This document shows, one piece after another, positions 4,710-7,827 of a stretch of 7,827 bases of DNA (the stretch's first letter is position 1; every line of letters begins with the position of its first letter). This DNA comes from Pseudomonadota bacterium (GTDB lineage Bacteria; Pseudomonadota; Alphaproteobacteria; Rhizobiales; Afifellaceae): assembly GCA_023417735.1 (NCBI GenBank), contig JAEZEK010000437.1, forward strand, positions 1-7,827, in the 5' to 3' direction. Position numbers and translations under genes: made by a program. The notes under the pieces were generated by a model. The model searched no databases and was not told the origin of the DNA. It worked only from the letters and a program-made list of their open reading frames with translations.

Positions 4710-6014
4710 ATGCGCAGAAGCAACCTGTTGGTGACCGGCACGGCGATCGCGGCCCTCCTTGCCCCGCTCGCGGCGCATGCGCAGCAGCCTGCCACGGGCG
4801 GCGCGGAACCCCCTGCCGCCACGCAAGAGGCGCCCGCAGCCGGCGCCGGAGCGCAGGGGGCGCAGGGCACGCCGATCACCCAGGACGCAACCGGCCAGAC
4901 CGGCGCCGACCAGGGCACGCTCCATCCCGAGGCCCAGCTGGAGGTCGCCGAGGAGCACACGACGGTCACGCTCGACGCGCCCGACCCGCACCGGCTCTAC
5001 GTGCTCGACCCGGTCTTCCCGCACCTCATCGCCAGCAAGGTCTGGGTCTACAACGGCGACGACGGCAAGCTGCTCGGCATGATGAACACCGGCTACGTGC
5101 CGAACATGGCGCTTTCGCCGGACCACGGCTCGCTCTACGTCGCCGAGACGTTCTGGTCGCGCGGGGCGCGCGGGGAGCGCGCAGACGTCGTCACGACCTA
5201 CGATCCGCGCACGCTCTCGCCGACCGGCGAGGTGATCCTGCCGCGCGGGCGCTTCCTCGTCGTCACCAAGCGCCACGGCGCCGACGTCTCGCCCGACGGC
5301 CGCTACTTCTATTCCTTCAACATGGCGCCGCTCACCGCAATCTCGGTCGTGGACCTGCAGGAGAACGCCTACAAGGGCGAGATCGAGATCCCGGGCTGCG
5401 CGCTGGTCTTCCCGACCGGCGAGCGGGCCTTCGCCTCGCTCTGCGCCGACGGCTCGCTGCTCACCGCCACCTTCGACGAGGGCCTCACGGCCGACGTCAA
5501 GCGCAGCGATCCGTTCTTCGACGCCGAGAACGACCCGGTCTTCGAGCATGTCGGCTTCGACCGCGAGAACAAGGTGCTGCACATGGTGTCCTATTCGGGG
5601 CGCCACTATTCGGCGGATCTGTCGGGCGACGAGCCGGTCTTCTCCGAGCCGTGGGACTTCGTGAGCGAGGAGGAGCGGACCGAGGGCTGGCGGCCGGGCG
5701 GCTGGCAGCTGATGTCCTTCCACGCCGCGACCGGCAAGCTCTACGTCATCATGCACGAGGGCGAGGACTGGACGCACAAGGCGGCCGGCGAGCAGGTCTG
5801 GGAGCTCGACGTCGAGGCCAAGGAGGTGTCGCGCAAGATCGAGCTCGAGGAGGAGGCGATGAGCATCGCCGTCTCGCGCGACGACCAGCCGATCCTCGCG
5901 GCGCTGTCGGAATCCGCTTCCGTTGTGGTCTACGACCTCGCCAGCGGCGAGCCGCGCTCGCACATCGAGGAGATCGGCGATTCGCCCTTCATCCTGATGC
6001 TGGAAGGCAACTGA
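4710..6014 (+). CDS. mauB: TTQ-dependent amine dehydrogenase heavy chain (methylamine/aralkylamine type)
   Basis: A 434-residue precursor of the large subunit of a periplasmic quinoprotein amine dehydrogenase. Residues 1-24 form a Sec signal peptide ending AHA. A low-complexity Ala/Gly/Gln/Thr linker runs to about residue 72, longer than I recall in characterised homologs. The rest is the seven-bladed propeller: YVLDPVFPHL, GMMNTGYVPNMALSPD (123-138), WSRGARGERADVVTTYDP (149-166), GWRPGGWQLMSFH (326-338), WTHKAAGEQVWELDV (354-368). Some stretches resemble methylamine dehydrogenase (DPRTLSPTGE, GWRPGGW), others aromatic amine dehydrogenase (ADLSGDE, MHEGED-THK). The heavy chain docks the TTQ light chain and shapes the substrate channel. 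ATG 4710 has GGAGG five bases upstream; the ATG at 4650 lacks one. The gene is followed by mauE with a one-base gap. Family is secure, substrate is not. Confidence 0.92.
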   Translation: MRRSNLLVTGTAIAALLAPLAAHAQQPATGGAEPPAATQEAPAAGAGAQGAQGTPITQDATGQTGADQGTLHPEAQLEVAEEHTTVTLDAPDPHRLYVLDPVFPHLIASKVWVYNGDDGKLLGMMNTGYVPNMALSPDHGSLYVAETFWSRGARGERADVVTTYDPRTLSPTGEVILPRGRFLVVTKRHGADVSPDGRYFYSFNMAPLTAISVVDLQENAYKGEIEIPGCALVFPTGERAFASLCADGSLLTATFDEGLTADVKRSDPFFDAENDPVFEHVGFDRENKVLHMVSYSGRHYSADLSGDEPVFSEPWDFVSEEERTEGWRPGGWQLMSFHAATGKLYVIMHEGEDWTHKAAGEQVWELDVEAKEVSRKIELEEEAMSIAVSRDDQPILAALSESASVVVYDLASGEPRSHIEEIGDSPFILMLEGN

Positions 6015-6015
6015 G

Positions 6016-6576
6016 ATGGTCGACCCGCTCCTCCAGCTCGTGGCGACGCTGCTTCTCGCGCTCGTCTTCGCGGCGGGCGCCTGGAGCAAGCTCGCCGCGC
6101 GCGAGGAGTTCGAGGGCGTGGTCGGCAACTACCGGATCCTGCCGGAGGCCCTGGTGCGGCCGTTCGCGCTGGCGCTTCCGCCCGCGGAGGCGCTGGTGGC
6201 CCTCCTCCTCGCCGTGCCGGCGACCCGTCCTCTGGGCGCGCTCGGTGGGCTCGCGCTGCTCGTCGCATTCGTGGTCGCGATCGCCGTGAACATCCGCCGC
6301 GGCCGGACCGAGATCGACTGCGGCTGCTTCCGCTCCGCGCACCGGCAGGTCCTGTCCTGGTGGCTGGTCGGGCGGAACGCCGTCCTGGCGCTCTTCGCGA
6401 TCGCGCTCCTCGCCCCTCCGACCGGCCGTGCGCTCGGGCTCGTCGATCTCGCGCAGGTCCCGTTCGCGGTCGGGGCGCTCTTCCTGGTGTATCTGGCAAT
6501 CGGCGGCGCCTTCCTGCCGCGGCCGCCGACCTTCGACGAGAACTATGCCCGCAGCCTTGCCGGCGAGCGGCGCTGA
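6016..6576 (+). CDS. mauE: Amine dehydrogenase accessory membrane protein MauE
   Basis: A 186-residue inner-membrane protein with about five predicted spans (roughly residues 5-23, 50-67, 72-93, 119-134 and 147-165). The loop after the third span carries EIDCGCF, with Cys102 and Cys104, the hallmark Cys pair of MauE. In methylamine-utilising bacteria MauE and MauD are required for a stable light chain and are thought to help form or transport its disulfides. The final residues (PPTFDENYARSLAGERR) resemble other family C-termini. The ATG at 6016 follows the mauB stop after one base (TGA-G-ATG), with GAAGG eight bases upstream, so translation is probably coupled. It precedes mauD by 12 bases. 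Length and gene order are normal for the family. Confidence 0.92.
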   Translation: MVDPLLQLVATLLLALVFAAGAWSKLAAREEFEGVVGNYRILPEALVRPFALALPPAEALVALLLAVPATRPLGALGGLALLVAFVVAIAVNIRRGRTEIDCGCFRSAHRQVLSWWLVGRNAVLALFAIALLAPPTGRALGLVDLAQVPFAVGALFLVYLAIGGAFLPRPPTFDENYARSLAGERR

Positions 6577-6588
6577 GGAGAGAACGGA

Positions 6589-7224
6589 ATGGTGGAGGCC
6601 CTCGTCGTTTCCCAGATCCTGCTCTGGCTGACGATCGTCGGGATGGGCGTCGTGATCTTCGCGCTCGTCCGGCAGGTCGGCATCCTGCACGAGCGGATCT
6701 CGCCGATGGGCGCGCTCGTCACCGACAAGGGGCCGGAGGTCGGCGACCTCGCGCCGAGCCTCACCGTCAACGACATCGCCGGGCGGCCGGTCCAGATCGG
6801 ACGGCCGGCCGCGCATGCCAAGGGCCGGCTGCTCCTCTTCGTGTCGCCGAGCTGCCCGATCTGCAAGAAGCTGCTGCCGATCGCCAAGTCCTTCTCGCGC
6901 GGCGAGCGCCTCGAAGTGGTGCTGGTCGGCGACGGCGATTTGGAGGAGCAGCGCCGCATGATCCGCGAGCACGGGCTGGAGGACGAGACCTACGTGAACG
7001 CGCCGCAGGTCGGCATGGCGTTCCAGGTCGGCAAGCTGCCCTACGCGATCCTGATCGACGCCGACGGCGTGATCCGCGCCAAGGGGCTCGTCAACAGCCG
7101 GGAGCACCTGGAGAGCCTCGCGATCGCGCAGGAGACCGGCTACGGCTCCATCCAGGATTATCTCAGGGCGCGCGGCTTCGTGCGTGACGACGCGGCCGAA
7201 CCCGCCCCGCTCAGCGCCGCGTGA
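6589..7224 (+). CDS. mauD: Thioredoxin-like amine dehydrogenase maturation protein MauD
   Basis: A 211-residue protein with one N-terminal membrane anchor (about residues 5-27), then RQVGILHERISPMGAL, a segment characteristic of MauD. A periplasmic thioredoxin fold follows: GDLAPSLTVND (52-62), the redox motif SPSCPICKKL with Cys89 and Cys92, and the cis-proline region GKLPYAILIDADG with Pro151. The CPxC pair suggests disulfide exchange or isomerisation. Its client is the light chain encoded next, which has 14 cysteines after its signal. Loss of MauD in characterised systems lowers or abolishes the light chain. The ATG at 6589 lies 12 bases after the mauE stop with GAGGAG overlapping that stop. 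The tail after about residue 195 is unconserved-looking and charged then Ala/Pro-rich. The family call is secure. Confidence 0.94.
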   Translation: MVEALVVSQILLWLTIVGMGVVIFALVRQVGILHERISPMGALVTDKGPEVGDLAPSLTVNDIAGRPVQIGRPAAHAKGRLLLFVSPSCPICKKLLPIAKSFSRGERLEVVLVGDGDLEEQRRMIREHGLEDETYVNAPQVGMAFQVGKLPYAILIDADGVIRAKGLVNSREHLESLAIAQETGYGSIQDYLRARGFVRDDAAEPAPLSAA

Positions 7225-7240
7225 AGGTCGAGGGAGAACG

Positions 7241-7786
7241 ATGATGATCGGCAAGGGCATCGACAGAATCGGCGAACGGCTGAGCCGCAGGGCCGCTTCC
7301 TCCCTGTCGCGGCGGAGCTTCCTCGCCAAGGTCGGCTCGTCGCTGGTGGCGACCGCGCTCGTCCCGGCACTGCCGATGAGCCGCAAGGCGCACGCACAGG
7401 GCCGGACGCCCACCACGCCGGGCGAGATCTTCGCGCGCGAGGCGCAGACCGACGACCCGACGGCGTGCAATTACTGGCGCTATTGCGCGAGCGACGGTTA
7501 TCTCTGCTCCTGCTGCGGGGGCGGCCCGGCGACCTGCCCGCCCGGCACCACGCCCTCGCCGACCTCCTGGGTCGGCAGCTGCATCAACCCGGACGACAAC
7601 AAGACCTACCTGATCGCCTATCGCGACTGCTGCGGCAAGGATTCCTGCGCCAAGTGCGCCTGCCTGGGGCTGGAGGGCGAGATGCCGGTCTACCGGCCGC
7701 AGCTCAACAACGACATCATCTGGTGCTTCGGCGCCTCCAGCATGGTCTATCACTGCTCGAGCGCGGCGATCATCGGACCGGCATGA
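7241..7786 (+). CDS. mauA: TTQ amine dehydrogenase light chain precursor (intermediate type)
   Basis: A 181-residue catalytic subunit precursor that carries the tryptophan tryptophylquinone cofactor and oxidises primary amines in the periplasm. A long Tat signal has SRRSFLAK (Arg24-Arg25) and ends near AHA (50-52); an earlier SRR at 15-17 precedes it. The TTQ pair is Trp110 (SWVGSC) and Trp161 (DIIWCFG), 51 apart as in both known types. The catalytic Asp is Asp129 (YRDCCGK). The mature part has 14 Cys, the aromatic amine dehydrogenase count as I recall, against 12 in methylamine dehydrogenase. The first half (YLCSCCGG, TPSPTSWVG, DCCGK) is aromatic-type; the second half (EGEMPVYRP, NNDIIWCFGA) is methylamine-type. 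Ser173 replaces a Thr found in both. ATG 7241 has AGGGAG four bases upstream; an adjacent ATG at 7244 is possible. Confidence 0.94.
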   Translation: MMIGKGIDRIGERLSRRAASSLSRRSFLAKVGSSLVATALVPALPMSRKAHAQGRTPTTPGEIFAREAQTDDPTACNYWRYCASDGYLCSCCGGGPATCPPGTTPSPTSWVGSCINPDDNKTYLIAYRDCCGKDSCAKCACLGLEGEMPVYRPQLNNDIIWCFGASSMVYHCSSAAIIGPA

Positions 7787-7827
7787 CCCGGCTCGCACGG
7801 GGCCTGGCGGGGCTCGCCCTCCTCCTC
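7783..7827 (+). CDS. Start of an exported-protein gene (partial, runs off the edge)
   Basis: An ATG at 7783 overlaps the mauA stop as ATGA and opens MTRLARGLAGLALLL, a basic then Leu/Ala-rich stretch that looks like the start of a signal peptide. The four-base overlap indicates translational coupling to the light chain. In related clusters the genes after mauA encode a cupredoxin electron acceptor, a c-type cytochrome or a MauG-like diheme enzyme for cofactor formation. Any of these would have such a leader. Fifteen codons cannot decide between them. Confidence 0.7.
   Translation, partial: MTRLARGLAGLALLL

Noticed and set aside
3947..4969. A 340-codon minus-strand frame across the lipoprotein end, RHH gene and mauB start
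   Set aside because: It crosses three supported plus-strand genes and their intergenic regions, with Cys/Ala/Arg-rich low-complexity content.
4692..6128. A 478-codon minus-strand frame opposite mauB
   Set aside because: The product is repetitive Arg/Val/Leu/Glu-rich sequence with no family features. It is the shadow of the strongly biased mauB codons.
5989..7470. A 493-codon minus-strand frame opposite mauE, mauD and the start of mauA
   Set aside because: It spans three recognisable plus-strand genes and gives an Arg/Asp/Glu-rich product without motifs.

Overview
The window looks like chromosomal DNA of a GC-rich alphaproteobacterium. The ribbon-helix-helix family at 4286-4567 is, to my knowledge, mainly alphaproteobacterial, and TTQ amine dehydrogenase clusters occur in proteobacteria. 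The genus cannot be fixed from the sequence.

The left part (1-2507) is mostly on the minus strand and reads as a fluoride-response operon. A fluoride (crcB-type) riboswitch at about 2402-2455, with a terminator at 2342-2365, sits ahead of a CPA-type cation/proton antiporter (1113-2279). The antiporter is translationally coupled to a UspA-type universal stress protein (692-1111). Then come a broken remnant of a MutS-like protein (about 384-572) and a small two-helix membrane protein (83-319). Antiporters, UspA proteins and MutS-like proteins are all gene types I recall downstream of crcB-motif RNAs, so the remnant fits its place. The last 13 codons of a plus-strand gene lie at 3-44, convergent to the operon.

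The middle (2508-4126) holds a short unrecognised minus-strand gene (2508-2756), an AT-richer stretch, and a plus-strand lipoprotein gene (3017-4126). The C-terminal half of the lipoprotein resembles glycoside hydrolase family 75 (chitosanase), with Asp and Glu at the expected catalytic motifs.

The right part (4286-7827) is a plus-strand amine dehydrogenase cluster of very high GC. A small ribbon-helix-helix protein precedes mauB (heavy chain), mauE (membrane maturation protein), mauD (thioredoxin-like maturation protein) and mauA (TTQ light chain). The cluster continues off the right edge with an overlapping exported-protein gene (7783 onward). MauB and MauA are exported by Sec and Tat signals respectively and would form the periplasmic enzyme. 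MauE and MauD are the factors needed to form the many disulfides of the light chain. The light chain mixes features of aromatic amine dehydrogenase (first half, 14 Cys, short final loop) with features of methylamine dehydrogenase (second half). It has Ser where both recalled references have Thr near the cofactor. The substrate therefore cannot be assumed, and this may be a distinct TTQ enzyme type.
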